A DNA stretch of 64,000 bases from the NCBI GenBank assembly GCA_029215795.1, contig JARDYH010000001.1, forward strand, positions 185,759,654 through 185,823,653, written 5' to 3'. Under the pieces are notes generated by a model that worked only from the letters and a program-made list of their open reading frames with translations, was not told where the DNA came from and did not search any database. This DNA comes from Anniella stebbinsi. Taxonomy: Eukaryota; Chordata; Lepidosauria; Squamata; Anniellidae. Of this stretch, positions 23,544-33,951 are shown piece after piece. The position numbers and the translations under genes are program-made. Within the stretch, counting starts at the first letter, position 1, and each line of letters starts with the position of its first letter.

Positions 23544-23612
23544 GTGAAGATGAAAAGACCCTTCTGTCTAAGAAAGAAAAAATGAAGCTGCGAAAGGACA
23601 GATGGCTACAGA
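23544..23612 (+). CDS. SLX9: SLX9 homologue, visible exon 2
   Basis: This 69-nt exon lies between a pyrimidine-rich tract ending TTTCAG (to 23543) and a GTAAGC donor at 23613. With the G carried from the previous exon it reads GEDEKTLLSKKEKMKLRKDRWLQ. That matches the most conserved basic block of the SLX9 family (KEKMKLRRERWLQ in human). The run of Lys/Arg is the likely RNA-binding or nucleolar-targeting patch (inference). One base (A) is carried over. The intron before it is about 18.7 kb and consists largely of transposon remnants. Confidence 0.93.
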
Positions 23613-25650
23613 GTAAGCATTCGTTTGATAAAACATGTTTTCACCTTTCAAAGCAACATGGATCTCTCTGGGCAAGTAAAGCAGCAAGAGAAGGGAGTAG
23701 AAGTTTCTGGCCCTGGAAACATGGGCTTGACATGGGGAGTGCTAGGAAAGTATTACCTAAAGGAAAAGATGTAAGGGCCAGTCCCATTACACACAAAATG
23801 AACGAGCTGGCCAAGGTGTCCACATGGTAAATACTCGAGGCCATGTGAACAGAGAACCGATATGTCTGAACGCCTCTGTAACAAGCCCCAATGCATCTAA
23901 GAAAACCAAGACTAGACCAGAGGAAGGCCTCCTGCACAGCTTTCACAGATGGTCCATAGCTTTAATCCAGATTGCAATTCAAAACTGCTATTGGATAATA
24001 GACTTGGCCTTAAACATTGTCAGTGCAGAGCTACATGCTAACCACCTTTAGTGTAATAAAAGCGGACAGTTGCAGAAGCTGTGACCTATTTCTTTGCAAG
24101 GACCAGTCAAGAGAAGAAGTCATCATTGGATATCTCTATAGTTATGGAAGCAGTGGAGAGAAACAGGTAAAAGACAAATTATCTGCTCAGGCTGAATAGT
24201 AGAGGGTTCACCTAAAGGAAATCAGGAATGATGTTTGTTTTTTCCTTCAGCAGTAATCAATCACAATAGTATGTTTACAAATCAGTTGGTATTATTTTAC
24301 TAAACTTGCTGTTGGGAGATTTGGGACACAACCTGATGGGATTGCTGCCCATTAGATGGAAGCCTCTGAGCTCAGAAGCTTTCCAAAATCCTATACCCTG
24401 CCGAGCTGTTGCCAGCAGGGCGGGACAAGAGTAGAGGCAAATTCGCCTTCTGTTCCTCCACCAAGAAAAACAAGCAAGCTGTAGATGGGCCTCTGAGCTC
24501 ATCTTTCTCACTTACACATGGTGGGCGGGGACGGACAATAGCAAGGCCATAGGATTCTGCGGCTCCTGGTCTCTACTCTCCCCCTCCCTTCCCTGCCCAC
24601 CAGAACACCCCCATTTTTATTTCTGCGAGGTTGTCAAAGGTTGCTGTTGTGACCTCAGAAAGCAGCAGGCAACAGCTACAAGGGGCCAGGGGAGGTATCT
24701 GATGTCAGAATCCCCCTCCTGAAGTTATAGGAATGTCTACAACCTTAGGAGGGGGAATACAAAATATCCTATAGTCATTGGAATGCTCTGCCAGGAACCA
24801 TAGGATTGTTTTGTTGAATACATTCAACTTGACTATTGAATGTAGCTTTGTAGCTTTAAAGAATGATTTAATGGAGATGTGTTTTTTCACTGTCTTGGAG
24901 TTGATTTGCTTTCTGCTTAGTTTTTTTTAGCAGTGAAAGGAGATGTAGATTCCTTTTGCCCTACTTCTGTGGGGCCGCTGGGAATGGAATTTCATCCTAA
25001 TGGCATAACAACAATTATTCAGGGTATATACCATTCCAATCAGAAATAATCTTATGTTAAGGCCAAATAAAGTCACAACTGATGCAAAGTTTCCGCCACT
25101 AGAAACATGCACACAAGCAGATTTCATAGGAAAAGAATTTGAAATCAGGTATGTGCAATCTTCAAGCAAGTGGCATTTTTGGGAAGCCTTGAAGTAACAC
25201 AGCTTCATAGCATCAGACCAAAAAAAGAAGTGCTGCAGAGCTGAAGATATTGTCCTCTAGCCAAGAGAACCTTTCTAAGCCAAAGTACACGATCTGTGTT
25301 TTTCGTCAGCATCTGTAAAAGGCAAAAATTACAAGTCAGTCAAGGTTGTTGTAGATTCAGATGTCAAATAGCATAACTAAGGGATGACGGAATCTAACTG
25401 AGTGGGCAGTATAATCTTAATGAACTACCTAAATAAAATTCTGAACTAAAATACTTTTCTTGCCTTGGAGCTATACGGTACATAATAAGGAGACCAGAGG
25501 AGTACTGTGTCTTATCCAAATCTGTATGACGATCTTCAACTAAGGAAAAAACACCCAATTAATTTGGCTTTACCATCTCTCCTCTTCTTCCCTATGCTAA
25601 AGATTATAGCGCTGTGGGTAAAGGTAGTAATCTCCTAATTTTATACCAGG
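23613..25650. other. No gene recognised (SLX9 intron)
   Basis: Intronic sequence between visible exons 2 and 3. No coding block, RNA gene or well-defined repeat could be identified. Confidence 0.5.
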
Positions 25651-26040
25651 GGTGGGCAGCATGCAATGGGCCCCCTGGCCTTTTTTGCCACCCCCTCCTT
25701 TGGAACTACTGCACTGCCATATTTCAGCAGTGCAGCGGCAAAAAAGCTTTGTGTGTGCGTTTGTGTGTTTAAGGCAAGGCACGTGGGGAGGACATGCCTT
25801 GCTTGAAAGAAGAAATTGCATTACCCGGAGGCTTCTAGGGAGTGTGACCTTGCTTGAAGACAAAGCCTATACTCCCCGTGCATCTTGTTTTAAAAAGAAA
25901 TGGCCACTTTTTTGCTGCCGCACCACTGAAGTTTAGTAGTGCAACAGCAGCAACAATTTCAGCAGCGCCAGGGAGAGGTGTTGCCCCCAGTGTGTTCTGG
26001 GAGGAAATTGGTCCCCAGATACCCAGGGGTTTCGTCTTCA
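25650..26040. repeat. Fold-back repeat candidate
   Basis: Strings near 25700-25746 (CAGCAGTGCAGCGGCAAAAA) and 25908-25955 (CTTTTTTGCTGCCGCACCAC) are imperfect reverse complements, suggesting a diverged palindromic element of about 300-400 bp. No target duplication was seen. Confidence 0.45.
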
Positions 26041-26220
26041 TGAACAGATGATATGCTCACTGTCTATGGCTGGTTGTGATGCACATTAGCCACTCATTCA
26101 GCTCACATTAGCCTCAACAAATATACATTATATGACATAAAGGTGATAAAGTCATTTTAAAAATTAAATTAACAAAATTTAAAGTATACTCTCCTAACAG
26201 TTGCTTCATTCCTTTATTAG

Positions 26221-26374
26221 AAATAGAAAGCATTAAGGTAGCAAAACAACAGCAAATAGCTGAGTCAAGGCGTAAAGCTACCCCAGTCGTTGGAGATATG
26301 CAACCACTGATGGATGCTCTGCCTGAGCTCTCAGACCTGATAACTGTCAGCAAGTTCTGCAGAGAATACAAAAT
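26221..26374 (+). CDS. SLX9: SLX9 homologue, visible exon 3
   Basis: The exon follows a TTTATTAG acceptor (to 26220) and ends at a GTAAGT donor (26375). It continues the frame as KIESIKVAKQQQIAESRRK, then ATPVVGDMQPLMDALPELSDL and ITVSKFCREYK. The block VVGDxxPLxDALPEL is the signature of SLX9 proteins (human VVVGDLHPLRDALPEL). It is 154 nt and ends with two bases of a split codon. The intron that follows, 26375-35916, contains the complete 6.35-kb Harbinger transposon. Confidence 0.95.
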
Positions 26375-26669
26375 GTAAGTACACTGTATGGTATGACTTT
26401 CCACACAGCTAATTTTGGTACATCTGCAGGTTTGGTGGTTGCCCTATTAGGTCTCCGGATGCTGCTCTTAAAGTCCAGCTTGGTTCAAAATAAGACCTCC
26501 CTTATTCGCAACTTAATAGTGAATGAGGCGACCAATTTGGAATGCATAACTGAGATCTAAGTGGGTGAGCAGGGAGGAGTCACTTTGTCTGGGGCGTCTC
26601 AGGATTTCATGCTCTATGACAACCATGGGATTTTTCCAACATCCTTCTGACATCAACATTGCTCTCTTT

Positions 26670-26960
26670 TCGGCACCAAGTCAAGGCTTTTCTCTTTTCC
26701 AGGCATTTAGCAGCATGTGACGACCTTTTACTGTTTGGCTGATTTCTCAAAGTTGTTTTTAGATGTATGTTGTCTCTGTGTATACTGTCTGTTGTGTGTT
26801 TTATGTTTTTAAATTTTGCATATTGTTTTTAATGTTTAAATTTTTGTAAACCACCCAGAGATCTTTGGTTATGAGACGGTATAGAAATAATAATAATAAT
26901 AATAATAACAACAACAACAACAATAGAGGAAAATAATAATGATAATGATAATAATAATAG
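26670..26960 (+). mobile_element. L2 3' tail with (AAT)/(AAC)n expansion
   Basis: CACCAAGTCAAGGCTTTTCT then TAAACCACCCAGAGATCTTT and GGTATAGAAATAATAATAAT. This is the L2 3' UTR followed by a compound AAT/AAC/GATAAT microsatellite (26886-26958). Confidence 0.75.
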
Positions 26961-28162
26961 AGGAAAAGGTCACAATTATCCAGTCAGTCACATCAGTCAC
27001 TGGCATCACATAAAAATATATATACAGAAAACCTTCAGAAACTGGGCCTACCAAAATACATCCACACCAACATCCAGAAAGCAGTCATACTTAAAACATG
27101 ATCAATCGTCAGGAAATTCCTGAATCTGTAAACGACAGCACGACCTGGCAAAGCTATCATGTCCGTCTAGAAAAACCGCCACGAGTAAGAAAAGAGATGA
27201 CAACAACAACAACAACGTCTATTTCCTAAAATAACATTTCAAAAATAATGTATTTTTTCCCAAGTTATTTTTGATTTTGTTCTGTGTGCTGTCATCCCAT
27301 CCCCATTGAGCTAGCATTGCTGTTGGCTAGCCTGGAAACAGCTCAGATTAACCACAGCTAGTAGTTTCTTAAAGAATTATAATTTGCTAGTGGTGATCTC
27401 CAGGTACATCTTTCGCAGCTGCCCATCTTCCAGAGCAGCCGTCCGGCACTCTGTTTAGCCAGAGCTAAGAGAACAGGCGGCTGCTCTGAAGGAGAGGTGC
27501 CTGGGAGATGGCCTGCAGCACACCGAGGACACTTTTCCAGGCAATCCCAATGTCTGGCTCTGAGGAAGCCCAGCATTTCAGATTAGGGTGCTCTGATGAG
27601 TTGAACAGGCCACTTTTTTCAGCCAATACCGCTCTCCAGAGAGCCCATCCTCTGGATCATTCTGAGCAAGCCAGAAGTTGGGTGGTGGCTATGAGGGAGC
27701 CATAGTGGCAGTGGCTGCGGGTGGGAGTCACAGCAGCGGTGCCTCTTCTCCCCCCCCCCCCCCAGGGAGCTTGTGCCACTGCGGGGCATGGGAGAAACGT
27801 TTCACATCATGATGTTTAAGGATCATAGTGGTACGTACTAGCAATATATCCAGCCCAAAAGGCCAAATAACATTTCTTGTATTCCACATTAATTTCTTTT
27901 ATCTGGGAGCACCTGCTCATTAGTTCAAAATATGGAAAATAGCCACTGCTCTTTCTGGTGGTGATTCTGCTTTGCAATTCCTCTCCTCCCTTATGCTGCA
28001 TGGGTTCTTCTGGCTGTTCACACTCTGAATCTTTTGTTTGTGTGCACAGAGCTACTTAATCAGGATACATTTTATAGGATTAGAATAACTGTATAAATAA
28101 GGAATTCTACCCCCAATACATTGTCAGCTTTTATTCATGGAAGATTAGATTCTCTAGAAATT
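26961..28162. other. No gene recognised (SLX9 intron)
   Basis: A piece near 27050-27190 may be a decayed retrotransposon C-terminus, but no frame survives. A poly-C run lies at 27749-27764. Nothing else is supported up to the Harbinger element. Confidence 0.45.
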
Positions 28163-28364
28163 GGCTGAATTCGGACGACACGTTAACCAAAGGGTGTTAA
28201 GTTGAACAACCGTCAGTACGCTAACACAACGTGTCGTCTGAATTCAGCCACACAACGGATTAACAATCCACAGTACGTTAAGTTGGAGAGTTAAACAACG
28301 GAGTTAAACAACGCGAGTTGTTTAAAAGTTAGTCAATTGACTAATGTGTCGTCCGAATTCAGCC
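28163..28364. repeat. Triplicated terminus module at the Harbinger 5' end
   Basis: Besides the outer GGCTGAATTCGG end, two inverted copies of the terminus occur inside: one ending at 28249 (GTCTGAATTCAGCC) and one ending at 28364 (GTCCGAATTCAGCC). The first 202 bp is therefore itself bounded by inverted termini, like a small MITE fused to the larger element. No ATT follows the inner ends, so separate insertion is not shown. Confidence 0.85.
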
Positions 28365-29124
28365 ACGTGAGGTGCGTGCGTTAAACAACCGGGTGCGTAC
28401 GTTAACACAAAAGATCATAGAGGAGAGCGGCAAGAGCGGCAGAAAGCGGGCGACCGTTCAGCCGCGCTTGCAACAGTCTGCTGGTTTCGGCGCCATAGCA
28501 ACCAGGACGCTCGCCTACCCCACCAGGCAGCCCGCACGGGGCTTACAATGGGGCCAGCTCCTGCAAGCACTCTTGCAAGGTACCCGGTGAGCAACCCAAA
28601 CGGAGAGGGAAGCGCTCCAGAAGGGAACTACGGCAAAGGGGGGGGAAGGAAGAAGCATCAAGCCCAGACGCCCAGGAGTGAAGGAACCCCCCCACGCACA
28701 CACCAAGAGGGGGAGGTACACCCCATCCAAAGCAGACCCCCACTGCACCGCCACCTCCTCCCTCGCAGCACCCAGACGGACGAGGGCAGGGGAAGAGGCG
28801 CCCAGACAGCCCCCCCCTTCGCCCAGCACGGCCGGACAGCGAACGAAGGATGAGCACATCCCCAAGACACAAGTAATGTCCAGCCAATGGGCGCCCGTGG
28901 GCGACAGCCAGCCACCTGCGGATGTTATGGAAATAGAGTGATGGCATGCACAACAATCCCAAGGACATGATTAGGCCCCGGCCACCAAAGCCAACAACGC
29001 CCACGAACAGGGCACAGACAAAGCAAGCAGAACGGCCCACCAGCACCCACAACCACACAGGACGGAGAAAGGCAGCACGGCGCACGTACCACAGTCAACA
29101 TCGAAAGACATACCCGTCGGCAGC

Positions 29125-31376
29125 ATGGAGCCAGAGGGACAGGGGGCCCAGAACGACCCAGCCGAGGACCCAGGCTACCAAACCCCTGAAGAGGGGATCA
29201 GCCAGGACCCCCAAGAAAGACGCAGGGCGCAACGATGGTCCGATGACGAGATCGCGGAATTCATTGAGCTCTAGGGGAGCCCGGAAGCCAGGAGGATCAT
29301 GGCCACTGCCAGACACGATCAGCTATATCCCTGGCTCGCAAAGGAAATGCAGGAGCGGGGACACGACCACAGTGGCAAGCAATGCAAAGACAAGTTGCAC
29401 GGACCCAAGAGAAAGTTCAAGGAGGTCGTCACTCACAATAGGAGAACCGGCGCCCAGCCACGCACCATGCCCTTCTACGACGAACTGTCACGCCTCCTGT
29501 TGGAACGGCACGATGTCGTCTCGGGACACATGGCGGGCAGTGGGGTTGCCACCGACGAGCGACCGTACACACGTCAACAAGCACGGATGGACCAAGGAGC
29601 GGCACGGGACGAGGGCCCCGCAGCACGGAAACAGGAGCCGCCGGCAAGGGTGGACGCCCCACGGCCAACACCTCCTGCCAAGACAGCTCCAACAGTAGCT
29701 GCGCCTCCCCCTGCAAGTCAACTCCTAAGACATCTGGGGCACCCTCTGCCAAGTCAACTCCTAAGACATCTGGGGCACCCCCTGCCATGGCGACTCCTAA
29801 GACATCTGGGCCACCCCCTGCCAAGAAGATGCTGAAGACAGCAGCCCCCCCCGCCAAGTCTATGCCAAAGACATCTGGGGCACCTCCTGCCAAGAAGGCC
29901 CTGCAGGCATCAGCCGAAGCATGGCCGGCCAAGGCAAGGCCAATGAGCCTTCCCGCAGCATTCCAAAGCCCATCGGTGCTTGTGAGGCCTCCTCCAGTCC
30001 CGCCCACGACAGCAACCACCTCATGGACCTTGCCCCCCATGCCGGCCTCCTCCAGCAGCAGCAGCAGCCCCACGGCCTTCCTACGACACATCTGTGCGGA
30101 CATGCAGGTCGAGGACCCCACACCCGACCCCCTGGTGCCAGAGACCCAGCAGGGGGAGGACAAGCCAGGGCCGTCACGTCCGAGGGCAACTCACTTGGAG
30201 GGGAGCGCGGCTGTCGCTGTAGGGGTAGCAGCACGGCCAGTACCAGCACCACGTACGTGGCTTGGGTCCGCGAAACACGCAAGCACGGTGCGGGGATTTC
30301 CGCTCGAGTTCCTGGATGCTGTGACGGAGACGGGCCCGGTGTCATGGAAGGAGCAGGACGAAATGGAGCAGCTTGTGGCCGAACAGGTGGGCGAGGTGAC
30401 GGAGCCAGAACTGTCACCCTCCCAGGATGAGCTGCTGGAAATCGACACACAAGTCAGCGATGAAACATACGTGGAGATGGAGGCGATGGAAGCCGAGGAG
30501 CCGTCGGAAGCGGATCTCGAGGCTGGGGAGGCTGTGCTAGAGGAGCAGATCGACGCGCCTCGACAGCCAGAGGATGAGCCGATGGAGGGAGCGGCCCCCC
30601 TGGAGAAGGAGCTGCTGCTGCCACCCGCCGGCGAGGACGGTGCGGGTGTGGCCGAGGAAGGCCGTCCCCTGACCAATGCGCAGAGGTGTGTGCGGATGTG
30701 CAACAGGCGCAGGGCGAACCGGCTGCAGGTGGCGAGGGAGTTGGTCACGGTCACAGAGTCCACAGGAGAACGCATCCACGACCTGTTCACATGCATGGCG
30801 GCTGAGGAGGCCAGGCGCACCAAGGAGCGCGTTCTCACCGTGTGGGCTACACGTACAGCCAGTCAAACCATGGAGGAGTGTGCCCAAGCCACATGGGAGC
30901 CGGGAAGGGACATGCACATAGGTCTGGAGCGCCATTGCATCGGGATGACCAAGGCCATGTCGGCCACCGATGCCATCATCGACCGGGGCATGTGGGAGCG
31001 CACAGCGGCCATCGACCGCCAAACCGAGTTGCTCAGGGAGCTCGCCCAATCCTTCCGTGGCGCCTACCATGGGCTCCCGCAGCCACCACCCTACATGGGG
31101 CCGTACGGATACATGGCGATGCCACAGCAACAGCAGTACTTCCCCCCACCAATGGCCGAGCCATATCGTGCCCCACAGTTGGCGTCGGCTGCTGCAGGTG
31201 CCTCACGGAAGGCAGGGGGGGTGGCCGGAGGGCAGGGGCAACGGAGCATAGGCGGCTGCCCTAAGAGGGGCCGCGACATCCCACCTGACACCGACGAAGA
31301 GGGTGCGGAGGAGGGGGACGAGGTGGCAGAGGAGGAGGAGGGGGTGGAAAGGCCCACTCAGGACAACATGGCCTAA
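29125..31376 (+). pseudogene. Harbinger Myb/SANT-like (trihelix) DNA-binding protein, broken by one stop and one frameshift
   Basis: In PIF/Harbinger elements the second protein binds the transposon ends and brings in the nuclease. From ATG 29125 the frame reads to QRWSDDEIAEFIEL and then meets TAG at 29272-29274, where trihelix domains usually have Trp. It continues with LYPWLAKEMQERGHDHSGKQ and CKDKLHGPKRKFKEV, and then PRTMPFYDEL. Near 29721 a single C appears to be missing (TGCAAG where the neighbouring repeats have TGCCAAG), shifting the frame. The downstream frame (open from 29787, 529 codons) continues a PKTSGAPPAK repeat. It then has an acidic middle (about 30400-30650), a helical C-terminal region (30690-31060), a Pro/Gln stretch and a basic PKRGRD patch before an acidic tail. 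It ends at TAA 31374-31376. Without these two lesions it would be one long protein. The exact start is uncertain. Confidence 0.8.
29715..29905 (+). repeat. PKTSGAPPAK-type coding tandem repeat
   Basis: Repeats of about 30-42 bp with the core CCTAAGACATCTGGGGCACC occur at about 29726, 29759, 29792 and 29867, encoding PKTSGAPPAK-like units. The Pro/Lys-rich composition suggests a disordered linker after the DNA-binding domain. Confidence 0.85.
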
Positions 31377-32269
31377 GGCACGGTCGTCCTATGGGTCTCT
31401 AGGCGCATCCGCCGAGGCACCATAGGGATATGCTGTTGTAGGTTCGGCCCCACCCCTATACGCGATAAGGTCCCCTTGCATCCCAGTCCCTCTGACCAGC
31501 ACCTCCCTCCTCCCAGTCTAGACACTCAAGGCTATGTCCATCGACACCCCAAAGCAACAATGTTGCACACGCTGGATGCCTCTCGTTCCCGGCCCTCTCT
31601 CCTCCCATTGCCACCAGACCCAGTCGAGATGGGAGCACCCTGCAGGTCCGATGGGCACCGAGCAGGGCGCAATGTCTGTCACCGGAGGGCCCTTCGGCGT
31701 GGAGGTTGGTAACTGGGCAGTTGGGTGGTATGCATTGGTGTTAGTGTGGCCTCCGTGTCACTGATGGCTATCCCCCCCTCCTCTCCCCCCTTCAGTTCTC
31801 ACCTCCCAGGGAAACTGTGCTCCCTCTGCTGTGCCATCTGCAGAAGGTGGAGGGCCCAAAAGGCACGCCGTCTCCACACTCTGGAGGTGGCCCTGGGAGA
31901 AATAATACGTCGCATTCGACGTCTGGAACGAAGCGTCGGGCGCCATCGGCGTCTGAACCACGACCAGCCGTAGGGTTATTTGGCAGCTTGGAGGCTTACG
32001 CCCATCCCCCCTAGTAGCAGCGTAGTAATGGCCCACTCTGCCGATTCCCCATCACGTGCCCCACTCCGGCCGCTTCCTGTCACTCCCCTCAGCCTTGCAA
32101 GTGCGCTTTAGTCTAAACAAAACCTCCTGTCCTCCCATTCCCATGCTAACGATGTGGACGGTCCCATGCTCCACCTCTAGCCCCACCTCCACCGCCCCCC
32201 TGCTCCGTACCGCCCCCCGCTCCTCCCGACCCACCCGTCCCCCCACTGTCCCGCATAGCAGTGGCGACT
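31377..32269 (+). other. Spacer between the two Harbinger genes
   Basis: An 890-bp GC-rich spacer. Short reading frames here (for example 31725-31973) have no recognisable domain and are probably chance. It should hold the nuclease promoter or a shared-transcript leader; no TATA box is evident. Confidence 0.55.
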
Positions 32270-33721
32270 ATGTCCCGGAGGGAGCTCGCATTGGCCTGCT
32301 TGCAGGGGGCGATCCAGGCAGCCACGCAGAACCACGGTGATGCCGACGAGGAGGACCTATTTCGGGTGCGGCCATGGCGGCTCGGTGGGGCCATGCCCGC
32401 GAGGCCGGTGTTCGGGACGGACTCTTTCAGCTGGTCCCTCGGGGCAACGGAGGCCGGGCCGTGTCTCCGGGCTGCAATCCTGCCACTGGTTCGACCCCGT
32501 GCGGCACCCACGATGGTCACGGAGAAGCTGGCCGAAGGCACGGCTGAGGGGTCTCTGCACCGCGCCCCACCCCTGTTGACGTCGGCCGAGCTTCTCGCCG
32601 AGCGCGAGACCATCCGTCGTTGGGTGCTCCCCTGGACGGATGCCGTGTGGAATGAGATGCAGGACTTGGAGGACTGGGACGACGAGCACTTCCGTGGGAG
32701 TTTCCGCATGTCCCGCGCAACGTTCGATGTGTTGGTGGCTGAGGTGATGCCCATCCTACAGCGGGAGTGTACAAATATGCGCCGCTGTATTCCAGTCTCC
32801 CGTCGCCTTGCCCTGATGCTGTACAAGCTGGCGTTCAACGTGGGCTACTTGCCCCTGTCGACCATCTTCGGAGTGGGCGTGTCTACCGCGTGCGAAATCT
32901 TCCGTGAGACGGTGAGCGTGCTGAACGAGCTGTACCTGGCCGACGTCATCCGGGTGGGGGACGAGAAGGAGAACATGCGTGGCTTCCGTGCCCTGGGCTT
33001 CCCACGGGCGGTGGGGGTGATGGACTTGACCCACGTGCGTATTCTGGCCCCGCCCACCCGTGGCGAGGAGTACTACAACCGTAAGCATTACTACAGCATG
33101 GTCCTCCAGGCGGTTGTGGATGCCAAGGGCCGCTTCCTGGACATGTATGTGGGCGTGTCTGGGCGGAGCCACAACACAGCTGTCTTCTGGAACTGCCCCC
33201 TGGCTGCCAAGCTGCAATCGGGCTGCTTCCTGAAGTCCGGCCCCGCTTCTGTGTGCGGCCGTGCGGTGGGTCTGCTCCTCCTGGCCGACCAGGCATTCGC
33301 CCTGCAGCCGTGGCTGATGGCCCCGTACCGCTACCTGCGCACCAACGTGCAGTGCAAATACAACTACTACCATTGCCGCGCCCGCCTGCCCGTGGAGCAT
33401 GCCTTTGGGCGTCTGAAGGAGCGCTGGCGCTCCCTGTTCAGCTTGCTGGACTTGCAGGCCGACATCATTCCTGACGTGATGGTGTGCTGCTGCATCCTGC
33501 ACAACATCTGCGAGTCCCGTGGGGACGTGTTACTTGCCGAGCACCCCGACCTCCCTCAGGAGGGCGAGGACGCCGACGCCATCGCTGTGGATGGGCGTGA
33601 CATCGAGCCTTTGCCGGGGCCCGAGAACCCCGTTGGGGAGGGTCGCGCCCGTGCAGAGGCTTCCCGGGTACGTGAGAGCATCTGTGCCTGGATCTGGCTG
33701 CGCTACCCCCACCCCATGTGA
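32270..33721 (+). CDS. HARBI1-like Harbinger transposase/nuclease, intact 483-codon frame
   Basis: This is a DDE-superfamily nuclease (DDE_Tnp_4 type) expected to cut and rejoin Harbinger ends. The first ATG is at 32270; in-frame GTG codons upstream are not expected starts in animals. The N-terminal 120 residues are variable. A helical region follows (SRRLALMLYKLAFNVGYLPL, then STIFGVGVSTACEIFRETVS). The catalytic region has VGVMDLTHVRI (D252), SGRSHNTAVFWN (N302 where many relatives have Asp), LLLADQAF (D340) and PVEHAFGRLKERW (E376). D340 and E376 are 35 residues apart. The C-terminal CCCILHNICESRGD is a family hallmark. Human HARBI1 is shorter (349 residues). There is no stop or frameshift and no clear intron. 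Whether N302 matters for catalysis needs an alignment. Confidence 0.92.
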   Translation: MSRRELALACLQGAIQAATQNHGDADEEDLFRVRPWRLGGAMPARPVFGTDSFSWSLGATEAGPCLRAAILPLVRPRAAPTMVTEKLAEGTAEGSLHRAPPLLTSAELLAERETIRRWVLPWTDAVWNEMQDLEDWDDEHFRGSFRMSRATFDVLVAEVMPILQRECTNMRRCIPVSRRLALMLYKLAFNVGYLPLSTIFGVGVSTACEIFRETVSVLNELYLADVIRVGDEKENMRGFRALGFPRAVGVMDLTHVRILAPPTRGEEYYNRKHYYSMVLQAVVDAKGRFLDMYVGVSGRSHNTAVFWNCPLAAKLQSGCFLKSGPASVCGRAVGLLLLADQAFALQPWLMAPYRYLRTNVQCKYNYYHCRARLPVEHAFGRLKERWRSLFSLLDLQADIIPDVMVCCCILHNICESRGDVLLAEHPDLPQEGEDADAIAVDGRDIEPLPGPENPVGEGRARAEASRVRESICAWIWLRYPHPM

Positions 33722-33945
33722 GCGTCGGTGAGGACATTCATCTGTGGACAGGCATCTCTCCCTGGCCCAGCACCCCTCTCTGTCACGTCCCCTTCGCTCG
33801 TTCCGTGCTTGCGGCCTCGGCCGTCCCCTCATCACCCCTGTGCCTTTCCAGCAGCCTCCACCTGGAGCGCCTGTCCTCTCCGTAGGTTCTGCCCTGCCTT
33901 GGTAGTGCCCATGTGCTTATTTGCCCATGCCTGGGCAGCCTGCTG

Positions 33946-33951
33946 AATAAA
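33946..33951 (+). promoter_or_regulatory. Polyadenylation signal of the Harbinger nuclease
   Basis: AATAAA lies 225 bp past the TGA of the nuclease, followed by a T/G-rich stretch (GTTTTGTACG and GTGTGTGCGG near 33984). This is the normal layout of a poly(A) site. Confidence 0.75.

Noticed and set aside
28543..29085. 180-codon frame on the minus strand
   Set aside because: A shadow frame in the GC-rich Harbinger interior, overlapping several other long frames; no domain.
30191..30838. 215-codon Ser-rich frame on the minus strand
   Set aside because: Antisense of the acidic region of the Harbinger DNA-binding protein; Ser-rich composition arises from complementing Glu/Ala codons.
32261..32269. 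GTG as start of the nuclease
   Set aside because: In an animal element the ATG nine bases later (32270) is the expected start.
32756..33502. 248-codon frame on the minus strand
   Set aside because: Exact antisense of the conserved nuclease; low stop density is a GC-content effect.
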